64,000 nt of DNA from positions 1 through 64,000 of the forward strand of contig NZ_JAFCWM010000023.1 of NCBI RefSeq assembly GCF_049897565.1, given 5' to 3'. This DNA is from JAFCUW01 sp049897565. Lineage in GTDB: Bacteria > Pseudomonadota > Gammaproteobacteria > Burkholderiales > Burkholderiaceae_D. Shown here in pieces: positions 42,404 to 50,419 of the stretch. Positions within the stretch are counted from its first letter, which is position 1. Each line of letters begins with the position of its first letter. Position numbers and translations under genes: made by a program. A model generated the notes under the pieces. It made no database searches, was not told the origin of the DNA, and worked only from the letters and a program-made list of their open reading frames with translations.

Positions 42404-43336
42404 CTAGCGCATGCCGGCGATGATTTGCTTCAGTTTGCCCGAATCGGCGCAGAACGCGCGGATGCCTTCGGCCAGTTTTTCGGTTGCCATGGCGTCTTCA
42501 TTCATCATGAAGCGGAACGTTTTTTCGTCGATCGACACCTTGTCGACCGAGACGCCGGCGGCGTCCTTGGCCAGCTTGCGCGCGACCGGCGCTTCGGTGT
42601 CGGCCATCTGTTGCAGCAGGTCCGGCGAAATGGTCAGCAGGTCGCAGCCGGCCAGTTCCAGGATCTGCGACGTGTTGCGGAAACTCGCGCCCATCACCTC
42701 GGTCTTGTAGCCGAACTTGCGGTAGTAGTTATAGATGCGCTTGACCGACTGCACGCCCGGGTCGTCCGCGCCGGTGTATTCGATGCCGGTCGATTTCTTG
42801 TACCAGTCGTAGATGCGGCCGACGAACGGCGAGATCAGCTGGGCGCCGGCTTCGGCGCAGGCGATTGCCTGCGGCAGCGCGAACAGCAAGGTCATGTTGC
42901 AGCGGATGCCGTCGCGTTCGAGGATCTCGGCGGCGCGGATGCCTTCCCAAGTCGACGCTATCTTGATCAGCACGCGCTCGCGGCCGATGCCGGCCGCCTG
43001 GTACAGCGCGATCAGCTCGCGGCCCTTGGCCACGGTCGCTTCCGTATCGAACGACAGGCGCGCATCGATCTCGGTGGAGACGCGGCCCGGAATGATCTTC
43101 AGGATCTCGACGCCGAAAGCGATCAGTACACGGTCGATCACGTCGCCGGTCGACAGGTCGGGGAAGTCGCGCACGGCCTGTTCCAGCAACGGGCGGTATT
43201 CAGGCTTTTGCACCGCCTTCAAGATCAGCGATGGGTTGGTGGTCGCATCGCGCGGCGCGTACGCCTTGATCGACTGAAAGTCGCCCGTATCGGCGACGAC
43301 GGTGGTGAATTGCTTGAGCTGTTCGAGTTGATTCAT
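42404..43336 (-). CDS. tal: Transaldolase
   Basis: 310 residues from ATG 43336 (MNQLEQLKQFTTVVADTGDF). Transaldolase signatures include DATTNPSLILKA and the Schiff-base Lys in RVLIKIASTWEGIRAAEIL; FVGRIYDWYKK and MGASFRNTSQI are also typical of the TalA/TalB class. Non-oxidative pentose-phosphate enzyme, consistent with the sugar cluster 5 kb away. The longer frame upstream to 43462 is not part of the family. Confidence 0.95.
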   Translation of the reverse strand: MNQLEQLKQFTTVVADTGDFQSIKAYAPRDATTNPSLILKAVQKPEYRPLLEQAVRDFPDLSTGDVIDRVLIAFGVEILKIIPGRVSTEIDARLSFDTEATVAKGRELIALYQAAGIGRERVLIKIASTWEGIRAAEILERDGIRCNMTLLFALPQAIACAEAGAQLISPFVGRIYDWYKKSTGIEYTGADDPGVQSVKRIYNYYRKFGYKTEVMGASFRNTSQILELAGCDLLTISPDLLQQMADTEAPVARKLAKDAAGVSVDKVSIDEKTFRFMMNEDAMATEKLAEGIRAFCADSGKLKQIIAGMR

Positions 43337-43544
43337 GGTGTGCACGCCGTTGATGGTAGTCGAGGTTGTATTGTACCAAGCAGGGCCAGGGCGGTTGGTG
43401 CGCGCTTTGGCGAGCGCCATAAGTTGCCCGATTGCAAACGCGCGCTGCGCAGTAGTTGCCAACGTTACACTGGCCTGGGCTTGTTAATTCCAATTAATTT
43501 TCTCCCAGGCTTGTTCCTTCCATTCACCTCTTCAGGAGATACAC

Positions 43545-43946
43545 ATGTTCAAAAATACCGTCATCAAGTCACTGCTCGGCGTTTCCGCCACCGTCGTCCT
43601 GCTGGGCGCATTCTCTGCCCAGGCGCAAAAGGCGGCGCCGGTCACCGGCGAGGCGAACGACCATACGTCGGCCGGCGCCGAGAAGCGCCCGGAGGGCAAG
43701 GTGAGGCCAATGAATCACGCCCGCGAGAGCGGCGCGGTGAAGGCGCCCAAAGTAGGCGAGGCAAATGATCACACGTCGCCCAACGCCACCCGGACCGGTA
43801 CCCCGAAGGTCAAGCCAATGGGCGACAAGGTCAAAAGCGGCAAGGTAAAAGCGCCGGTCACGGGCGAGGCGAACGACCACTCGTCAGCCGGCGGCACCAC
43901 CGAGGCGGCCAAGGCAGCCAAGGCGGCTAAAGCGGCGAGCATGTAA
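43545..43946 (+). CDS. Small secreted protein with 36-residue tandem repeats
   Basis: 133 residues. Signal peptide to about Ala27 (ATVVLLGAFSAQAQ). The rest is built from a 36-residue unit: GEANDH begins at residues 35, 71 and 107, and the VKAP motif that closes each unit recurs at 66-69 and 101-104. The tail is (AAK)n-rich. Strongly basic, hydrophilic and probably disordered. An AGGAG Shine-Dalgarno precedes the ATG and a bidirectional terminator follows. I do not recognise a family; binding to a polyanion or the cell envelope is only a guess. Confidence 0.75.
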   Translation: MFKNTVIKSLLGVSATVVLLGAFSAQAQKAAPVTGEANDHTSAGAEKRPEGKVRPMNHARESGAVKAPKVGEANDHTSPNATRTGTPKVKPMGDKVKSGKVKAPVTGEANDHSSAGGTTEAAKAAKAAKAASM

Positions 43947-43965
43947 GTTCGCTTCCGCGGAGCGA

Positions 43966-43995
43966 AAAAAGCCCCTGGTTTCAGGGGTTTTTTTT
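43966..43995. terminator. Intrinsic terminator, bidirectional
   Basis: Arms CCCCTG (43972-43977) and CAGGGG (43982-43987), preceded by six A and followed by eight T, so it can work on both strands. It ends the repeat-protein gene. Confidence 0.88.
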
Positions 43996-44384
43996 GGCTA
44001 TGTCACCGCCAAGAGTCGGTGACCAGCGCGATATCGGCGGCGACGGCCGGCGCCAGGCAGCGGTCACGGGCCACCAGGATATAGTCGTGCTCACGCGAGA
44101 TGCCGCGTCGCCGGGCCGATCCGCCACGACGGCGCGCCGGCCGGTCCAGGCAGCGCGATCCCTTTTTTGACTCGAGCAAATATGTCTCGTCCGCTTCGGT
44201 GATGCCCGCAAGCGAACGGTTGGGCGGTAGTTCAAAATCCCCCGCCTAACGGTGACATAGCTATTTTTCTTGAGCAGAAATCTGGCTCGTAATTGCTTTG
44301 CGGCAAAACTGTGCAATAATGCGGCCCGCCGGACAATGGTTGCCATCGGCCGGCCTTTTTTTGAATTCTCTAAAGGGCTTTACC
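43996..44384. other. Gene-free stretch with possible coding remnant
   Basis: No intact gene. On the minus strand a short sensible stretch ends SREHDYILVARDRCLAPAVAADIALVTDSWR-stop at about 44003-44100, resembling the end of a regulator or binding-domain protein, but there is no matching upstream part and the open frame further on looks random. Promoter and leader of the outer-membrane protein gene must lie in the AT-richer part after about 44240. Confidence 0.3.
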
Positions 44385-44891
44385 ATGTTGAAGAAGATCG
44401 CTTTCGCCGCCGCACTGGCAATCCTGTCGACCTCGTCGTTCGCTGCTGAGAATCCATCGGTCTACGCCGGCGTCGACGTCGGCTCGACCAAGCTCGACGG
44501 TTTCTCCGACCGCGAGACCAGCTTCGGCGGCTTCATCGGCTATCAGTTCCACCAGAACATGGCAGTAGAACTCGGCTACCGCAGCCTGGCTGACTTCGAC
44601 ACCGTCGTCAGCGGCACCAAGGTCGGCGTCAAGCTGAACCAGACCGCTGTATCGTTCATCGGTACGCTGCCGCTGTCGAGCGGTTTCAACGTGTTCGGCC
44701 GCCTTGGCTACAACCACCTGGAAGCGAAAGGCAGCGTTTCCGGTTTCAGCGCTGCCGACTCGACCAACGGCGTGCTGTACGGCGTCGGCGTCGGCTACGC
44801 GTTCAACGCCAAGATTGCCGCGCGCGTTGAAGTCCAGAAGCCAAGCAGCGATTCGAGCAACGTCAGCATCGGCGTGTCGTACAAGTTCTAA
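44385..44891 (+). CDS. Outer-membrane beta-barrel protein (OmpA-like/OmpW-size barrel)
   Basis: 168 residues from ATG 44385 with AAAGGG upstream. Signal peptide (MLKKIAFAAALAILSTSSFAA), then an alternating-residue beta-barrel domain with eight likely strands (VYAGVDVGSTKL, FGGFIGYQFHQNMAVELGYRSL, NVFGRLGYNHLEAKG, GVLYGVGVGYAFNAKIAARVEVQK) and a C-terminal aromatic residue (VSIGVSYKF) as required for outer-membrane insertion. Small porin-like or adhesin barrel of the OMP_b-brl class; no specific role can be assigned. Confidence 0.88.
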   Translation: MLKKIAFAAALAILSTSSFAAENPSVYAGVDVGSTKLDGFSDRETSFGGFIGYQFHQNMAVELGYRSLADFDTVVSGTKVGVKLNQTAVSFIGTLPLSSGFNVFGRLGYNHLEAKGSVSGFSAADSTNGVLYGVGVGYAFNAKIAARVEVQKPSSDSSNVSIGVSYKF

Positions 44892-44954
44892 CGACCGCTT
44901 CGTTGTCTCTACAGGACGGCGCCCGGCCGCCGATCGGCGCCGTCCGCCTCTTGC

Positions 44955-45455
44955 TCAAATAAAATCAGTGGCTGCCATGAACGCGTGGACCAGCGCTTCC
45001 AGTCCCGCCTGGTCTTCCTCGCTGAACCGGTTCATCGTCGGGCTGTCGATGTCGAACACCCCCAGCACCACGCCGTCTTTCATCAGCGGAATAACGATTT
45101 CGGCATTCGAGGCCGAGTCGCACGCAATGTGGCCGGGAAACGCATGCACGTCCGCCACCAGCATCGTGCGCTGTTCAGCTGCCGCGGCGCCGCACACGCC
45201 GCGCCCGAACGGGATCCGCGCACACGCAACCTTGCCCTGGAACGGGCCGACCAGCAGTTCCTGGCCATTGCCCTTTTTGGCCGGGCGCGTCAGGTAGAAA
45301 CCCGCCCAGTTCAGTTCAGCGATGGTGTCGTAGATGAAGGCCGAGAACTGCGCCGCGTTGGCAGTCAGGTCGCGCTCGCCTTCGAGGATGCTGTCGACCT
45401 GGCGTACCAGCATTGCGTAGTCGGGCTTGGTGCTGGCGGCGGGAGTGATGTGCAT
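44955..45455 (-). CDS. msrC: Free methionine-(R)-sulfoxide reductase (GAF domain)
   Basis: 166 residues matching fRMsr: NWAGFYLTRPAKKGNGQELLVGPFQGKVACARIPFGRGVCGAAAAEQRTMLVADVHAFPGHIACDSASNAEIVIPL contains the catalytic Cys residues (in KVACARI, RGVCGA and HIACDS). It reduces free Met-R-sulfoxide in the cytoplasm. Single-gene unit. Confidence 0.93.
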   Translation of the reverse strand: MHITPAASTKPDYAMLVRQVDSILEGERDLTANAAQFSAFIYDTIAELNWAGFYLTRPAKKGNGQELLVGPFQGKVACARIPFGRGVCGAAAAEQRTMLVADVHAFPGHIACDSASNAEIVIPLMKDGVVLGVFDIDSPTMNRFSEEDQAGLEALVHAFMAATDFI

Positions 45456-45600
45456 GGTCGTAGTGGCTTGGTTTCGAAACAGCTATTTTATCTGATCGGG
45501 CTGCCATCGAGCGGGCGCGGCAGCCGACTTGGCGGTGACAGCGGGTAGTTGCTTATACTTTGCCAACCCATTTAGCTGATTCGGCCCAAGGAGCCGCCGA

Positions 45601-46256
45601 ATGACGATTACCATCACCGCCTTTGAAGCATCGCCCGATCGCGGCAAAGGACTGGCGCGCGACACGCGCGTTCGCTGGGCGCTGGAAGAAGCAGGGGAGC
45701 CGTACGAAGTGCGCCTGCTGTGATTCAATGCGATCAAGGAGCCGGCGCACCTGGCACTGCATCCTTTCGGGCAGCTTCCGACCTACGAGGAAGGCGATCT
45801 GGCGATTTTCGAAACGGGCGCCATCGTGTTTCATATCGCCGAGCGCCATGCCGGCTTGCTGCCGCACGCGCCGAATGCCCGGGCCCGCGCGATCACCTGG
45901 ATGTTTGCCGCACTCAATACGGTGGAACCGCCGATCCTTGAACTGACCGGCGCCATGATCACGGAGCGCGACAAGCCTTGGTACGCGGACCGCCTGCCGC
46001 TGATGGACGATCGCGTTCGCCAGCGGCTCGGCCAGCTTTCGCGGCGCCTGGGCGATGCCGAATCGCTAGACGGCGCGTTCAGTGCCGGCGCCTGCTGATG
46101 GTGTCGGTGCTGCTCAGGTTGCGCTCATCGGGCATTCTGGACGACTATGCAAACCTTGCCGCGTTAGTCGCCCGCGGTGAAGCACGGCCTGCCTACCAGC
46201 GCTCTTTTTCTGCCCAATTGGGGGCTTACCACGCAAGCCAAACGAGTGTTGATTGA
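45601..46256 (+). pseudogene. Glutathione S-transferase gene with stop codon and frameshift
   Basis: The frame starts normally at ATG 45601 (ITAFEASPDRGKGLARDTRVRWALEEAGEPYEVRLL). A TGA at 45721-45723 interrupts it at a position where relatives have Ser, and it continues in the same frame (FNAIKEPAHLALHPFGQLPTYEEGDLAIFETGA...) to about 46090. After SAGAC the coding resumes in another frame (LLMVSVLLRLRSSGILDDYANLAALVARGEARPAYQRSF). Two independent lesions show an inactive gene. The N-terminal thioredoxin-like and C-terminal helical GST domains are both recognisable. Confidence 0.85.
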
Positions 46257-46285
46257 AATGAGTGCAATGAGATGTGCCATTGCTT

Positions 46286-46894
46286 TTATATTGCGCAAGT
46301 CTGTACGGCGTGCAGTATTCGGTGCGGCGCTTTGCCTGGGAACGGGCGGGCCCGGTCTCGCTCGACTTCTTCGACGTCGCGTTCGCGCGCCGGCCAGGCG
46401 CCCGTGCGCAGGCAAATGATGCAGCGGGCAACCTCGACCAGACCTTGCAGCAGCAGCAAGGCGCCCGATATCGGGATCACCATCTTGAATGGGTACCGCG
46501 GCGGTCCGTTGGCGGTGAGGGTCGAGTGTTCGTTAATTGCAAGCGACTCGGCGGCGTAGGCGTAGCCGGCCCACACCAGCGCCACCACGCCGGGAATGAA
46601 AAAAACGAAATACAGCAGCAAGTCGAGCCCCGCTTGCAGGCGCGGCGGGAAGAAACTGTACAGTACGTCGCCCCGTACGTGGCCGTTCTTGGCAAGCGTG
46701 TAGGCGCCGGCCATCATGAATGCGGCGCCCTACATCATGATCATCAGGTCGAAGGCCCACGGATTTGGATTGTTGAAGGCGTAGCGCGAGAACACTTCCC
46801 AGCTGATCAGGAAGGTGAGGGCGACGATCAGCCAGGAAAATGCCTGGCCTATCCAACTGCTGAGCCTGTCGACAAAAAACAATACGTTCTGCAT
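46286..46894 (-). pseudogene. TRAP transporter small permease (DctQ) gene, disrupted
   Basis: The start is at ATG 46894 (MQNVLFFVDRLSSWIGQAF) and the membrane segments of a DctQ subunit follow. The frame meets a TAG after DLMIMM (near 46732) where relatives have Tyr, then continues in frame (GAAFMMAGAYTLAKNGHVRGDVLYSF ... PFKMVIPISGALLLLQGLVEVARCII). The C-terminal tail diverges after ERDVEEVE. No large permease (DctM) follows. With the broken binding-protein gene upstream, this is the residue of a TRAP uptake operon. Confidence 0.82.
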
Positions 46895-46981
46895 TGAGCT
46901 ACTGCTGGTACACGGGCCGCACGCGAGCGCTCCGTCCGGCGGCGCCGGAAGGAGCTTTTCTTGGCGCCCAGGACGGCGCTG

Positions 46982-47690
46982 TTACGCCTTCTTCGGCGCC
47001 GCTTTGCGGGCGAAGTAGTGGTTGTAGGTCATGCGGCGTGGATTGTTGGTGTCCATGTCCCACTTCATGGCGCGCTCGGCAAAGTCGCGCTGCGATTTTC
47101 CACTTCGCGAAACAGCGCATTGTCGGCGCCTTTCTTGGCCACCACCGTGTCCCAGACCATTAGTTGCTGCTGCAGCAGCGCGTCCGGCGTCTTGTAGAAC
47201 TTCACGCCGTGCTTGGACTGCAACTGCTGGTAATCCTGGGAGTAGCGGTTGATTGCCTTCCACGACATGTCGGCCGACGACGCCTCGACGGCGTTGTCGA
47301 TGATCGTCTTTATCTTCGGCGGCAACGCGTTGAACTTGGTCTTGTTGAAAGAAATTTCAAATTGTTCCGAGCTTTGATGGAAGCTTTGCAGCATGCACAC
47401 CTTGGAGACGTCGGGGAAGCCGAGCAGGAGGTCGGAGGAGGCGTTGTTGAACTCGGCGCCATCGAGCAGGCCGCGGTCCATGGCCGGCACGATCTCGCCG
47501 CCGGGCAAGGCATTGACCGCCGCGCCCATGGCGGTAAACAGGTCGATCGCCAGGCCGTTGGTGCGGAACTTCATGCCTTTCAAGTCTTCCTGCCTGGTGA
47601 TCGGTTTCTTGAACCAGCCCAGCGGCTGGGTCGGCATCGGGCCGGTAAGGTAGGAGACCACGTTGGCGCCGATCGAGTTGTGCACCGCCG
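46982..47690 (-). pseudogene. TRAP transporter binding protein (DctP) gene, 5'-truncated and frameshifted
   Basis: Only the C-terminal two thirds remain. Sensible sequence begins near NVVSYLTGPMPTQPLGWFKKPITRQEDLKGMKFRTNGLAIDLFTAMGAA, and no signal peptide or N-terminal lobe precedes it. A frameshift lies near 47080-47110: one frame reads ALFREVENRSATLP and stops, while the proper ending (SQRDFAERAMKWDMDTNNPRRMTYNHYFARKAAPKKA) is in the next frame down to 46982. The 5' boundary abuts the FAD-oxidase fragment on the opposite strand. Confidence 0.82.
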
Positions 47691-47935
47691 AATTGCTGGT
47701 CAACGATGTGCACTCCTTGCAGAACGCCAACCGTGTCGCCGACATGATCTTCCCGCGCAGCGCGGCCGGCATTCAGGCGGCAATTGCCGACACTGCGGCC
47801 CGCGGCCTGCCGGTCTCGATCTGTGGCGGCCGCCATGCGATGGGCGGGCAGCAGTTCGGCGAAGGCGCGCTGCTGCTCGACATGCGCGGCATGGACCGTG
47901 GTGCCTCCGCACGGATCGAAATCCGTTGGCTGACA
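47663..47935 (+). pseudogene. FAD-linked oxidase (PCMH-type) N-terminal fragment
   Basis: The plus-strand frame LVNDVHSLQNANRVADMIFPRSAAGIQAAIADTAARGLPVSICGGRHAMGGQQFGEGALLLDMRGMDRG matches the start of the FAD-binding domain of flavin oxidases (GGRHAMGGQQF is the pyrophosphate-binding segment). The homology ends at about 47905, then hits the hexR 3' end on the other strand. The remaining 400 or so residues of such an enzyme are missing. Confidence 0.75.
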
Positions 47936-47938
47936 AGG

Positions 47939-48793
47939 TCAGCCAATAAACGAATCGAACTGCATGTCGAATTCCTGCAACGCCTTCTGGGCATTCTGCA
48001 TCTTCTTGCGAAACTCGGGACCGCGCTGCAGCGCCAGGCCAACAGCCAGCACGTCTATCACCACCAAATACGCCAGCCGCGCCGAAATCGGCGTGTAGGG
48101 ATCGGTGTTAAATACCAGATCGATCGGAATGAGCACCGTCGCCAGTTCCGCCAGCGGCGTGCCCGACGGCGCGAGGACGATGACATCAGCGCCGCCGCGG
48201 CGGGCCAGCTTCACAGAGCGCACCAGCGCCGGGCTGTTGCCGCGCTGCGAAATGGCCACCACCGCATCGCCGCCGTGCAGCAGCGCCGCGGCGATGCTGT
48301 GGATGTTCGGGTCGGCATATGCGACCGTCGGCACGCCGGAGCGGAAGAACTTGTGCTGCGCGTCGGCGGCAACGATACCCGATGTGCCCTGGCCGTAGAA
48401 CTCGATCTTGTTCGCGCGCGACAGAATATCGAGCGCCTTCTGGATCGCTTCCGGATTGAGGTTGTTGCGCAGGTCGAGCAGGGTGTTGATCGAGCGGCTG
48501 CAGATCTTGTTGACCAGGTCCGACGCCAGGTCGTCCTGGGCCGGCTGCTCGCTCACGCCAGGCAGCGCCAGCGCCAGGCCTTGCGCCAGCTTCAGCTTGA
48601 ATTCGTGCCAGCCATCGTAGCCCAGCGTGCGGCAAAAACGCACCACGGTCGGTTCGGACACCTGCGCGCTTTTGGCGAGCGCCGTGATGTTCTGGCTTAC
48701 CGTGGCCGAAGGCTGTTCCAACACCGCCAGCGCGACCTTGCGCTCCGACTTGGAGAGCGTGTCGAGCTGAGTACGGATCGAGTCTAGAAGCAT
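47939..48793 (-). CDS. hexR: RpiR-family regulator HexR
   Basis: 284 residues from ATG 48793 (MLLDSIRTQLDTLSKSERKVA). N-terminal RpiR helix-turn-helix (VSEPTVVRFCRTLGYDGWHEFKLKLAQGL) and C-terminal SIS sugar-phosphate isomerase-like domain (FYGQGTSGIVAADAQHKFFRSG ... AISQRGNSPALVRSVKLARR). HexR represses zwf, edd and related genes and is released by 2-keto-3-deoxy-6-phosphogluconate. Its ATG overlaps the zwf stop (TAATG). Four HexR-like operators lie upstream of zwf, pgi and edd. Confidence 0.92.
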   Translation of the reverse strand: MLLDSIRTQLDTLSKSERKVALAVLEQPSATVSQNITALAKSAQVSEPTVVRFCRTLGYDGWHEFKLKLAQGLALALPGVSEQPAQDDLASDLVNKICSRSINTLLDLRNNLNPEAIQKALDILSRANKIEFYGQGTSGIVAADAQHKFFRSGVPTVAYADPNIHSIAAALLHGGDAVVAISQRGNSPALVRSVKLARRGGADVIVLAPSGTPLAELATVLIPIDLVFNTDPYTPISARLAYLVVIDVLAVGLALQRGPEFRKKMQNAQKALQEFDMQFDSFIG

Positions 48794-50259
48794 TAGTCCT
48801 CCGGTAACGCTTCTTCGCGCCACTGCAGTCCATCACGCCCAATCAGCGCGCTGGCCGCAGCCGGTCCCCAGGTACCGGCCGTGTACGGCGTCGGATTGCT
48901 GTCGTCCTGCTCCCAGTAGTCGAGGATCGGCTCGACCCATTCCCACGCCGCTTCCAGTTCGTCGCCACGCATGAACAGCGTCAGCTGGCCGCGCAGCACG
49001 TCGAGCAGCAGGCGCTCGTACGCGTCCATGCGCGGCGTCTTGAACTGCTCGCGGAAGTCGAGTTCGAGCTCGGCCTGCTTCAGGCGCATGCTGTCGCCCG
49101 GCGTCTTGGCCATCAGGTTCAGCGAAAGGCCCTCGTCAGGCTGCAGTCGGATCACCAGGCTGTTTGGCTGGAAGCTCGATGTCGGCTGGTTGAAGATCGA
49201 ATGCGGAATCGGCTTGAAGCGCACGACAATCTCGGCCAGCCGGTCGGCCATCCGTTTGCCGGTGCGCAGATAGAACGGCACGCCGGCCCAGCGCCAGGTA
49301 TCGATCTCCGCCTTCAGCGCGACGAAGGTCTCGGTGCTCGATTTTTCCGGCGCGTCCGGCTCGTCGCGGTAGCTCGGTACCGCCTGGCCTTCGACGTGGC
49401 CGGCTCGGTACTGGCCGCGCACGATGTTCTGCGCCAGCGTGGTCGGCGTGAAGCGCTTCAGCGACCGCAGTACCTGCAACTTGGCGTCGCGCACGGCATC
49501 CGACGAGATCGACGTCGGCGGCTCCATCGCGACGATGCACAGCAGCTGCAGCAGGTGATTTTGCAGCATGTCGCGCAGCGCGCCCGAGGTGTCGTAGTAA
49601 CCCATCCGGTTGCCCACGCCGATCTTCTCGGCGATGGTGATCTGGACGTCGGAAATCCATTCGCGGCGCCACAGCGGCTCGAACAGGATGTTCCCGAAGC
49701 GCAGCGCCAGCAGGTTCTGCACGGTCTCCTTGCCAAGGTAGTGGTCGATACGGTAAATCTGCGATTCGGCGAACACCTTGCCCACTTCGGCGTTGATCCG
49801 CTTGGCGCTGGCGAGGTCGCGCCCGAGCGGCTTTTCCAGCACCACGCGCGAATTCGGCGTCACCAGCTTGGCCTCCGCGAGGTTGTCGCAGATCTGCGCG
49901 AACAGGTGCGGCGGCGTGGCCAGGTAGTACACGCGCGTCAGGCTGGCGTCCTTGCGCAGGGCGTCGGCCAGCGCGCCGTAACTGGCGACGTTGGTCGCGT
50001 CGAGCGTGACGTACACCACGCGCTCGAGGAACTGCGCCCATTGCGGCTCGGCCGGCGACTTGACGTGCGGCTTCGACGTGGTCTCGACTTCCCGCAGAAA
50101 TTCTTCCTGCGACCACTGGTGGCGGCCGACGCAGATAATGCGCGATCCGTCCGGCAGGTCGCCGGCGACGTTGCGCGAGTACATAGCCGGCAGCAGCTTG
50201 CGCATCGCCAGGTCGCCGCTGCCGCCAAACAGGACGAGGTCAAAATCGTTAAGAGCCAT
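48793..50259 (-). CDS. zwf: Glucose-6-phosphate 1-dehydrogenase
   Basis: 488 residues: NADP-binding LVLFGGSGDLAMRKLLPA, substrate-binding RIDHYLGKETVQNLLALRF, and WAGVPFYLRTGKRM. First step of the Entner-Doudoroff and oxidative pentose-phosphate routes. Transcribed with hexR from a promoter (TTGATA-N17-TAAATT) that overlaps HexR-like sites. Confidence 0.96.
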   Translation of the reverse strand: MALNDFDLVLFGGSGDLAMRKLLPAMYSRNVAGDLPDGSRIICVGRHQWSQEEFLREVETTSKPHVKSPAEPQWAQFLERVVYVTLDATNVASYGALADALRKDASLTRVYYLATPPHLFAQICDNLAEAKLVTPNSRVVLEKPLGRDLASAKRINAEVGKVFAESQIYRIDHYLGKETVQNLLALRFGNILFEPLWRREWISDVQITIAEKIGVGNRMGYYDTSGALRDMLQNHLLQLLCIVAMEPPTSISSDAVRDAKLQVLRSLKRFTPTTLAQNIVRGQYRAGHVEGQAVPSYRDEPDAPEKSSTETFVALKAEIDTWRWAGVPFYLRTGKRMADRLAEIVVRFKPIPHSIFNQPTSSFQPNSLVIRLQPDEGLSLNLMAKTPGDSMRLKQAELELDFREQFKTPRMDAYERLLLDVLRGQLTLFMRGDELEAAWEWVEPILDYWEQDDSNPTPYTAGTWGPAAASALIGRDGLQWREEALPED

Positions 50260-50355
50260 AGTAGTGTGATCGCAAAAAAAGGAGCCGGTTGGATGATGCC
50301 GCTATCGCGCCCGCGCTGGCGCACGGCAGCGACAATCTAAGCGAAATGCTGTCTA

Positions 50356-50402
50356 TGTAAATTTACTACACAAAAGCGCGATTATCAAGAAATTTTACTA
50401 CG
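50356..50402 (-). promoter_or_regulatory. zwf promoter with two HexR-like operators
   Basis: Minus-strand promoter TTGATA (50383-50388), 17-base spacer, TAAATT (50360-50365). The site TGTAAATTTACTACA (plus-strand reading, 50356-50370) covers the -10 element. A second, weaker copy, AGAAATTTTACTACG (50388-50402), lies at the -35 side. The arrangement fits repression by HexR, whose known operators are TGTA...TACA palindromes. Confidence 0.7.
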
Positions 50403-50419
50403 GCAACGGCCGTGGCAAC

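Noticed and set aside
43981..44346. 121-codon minus-strand frame
   Set aside because: Starts inside the upstream region of the outer-membrane gene, Arg/Trp/Ser-rich, no motif apart from a short sensible stretch in a different frame noted as a possible remnant.
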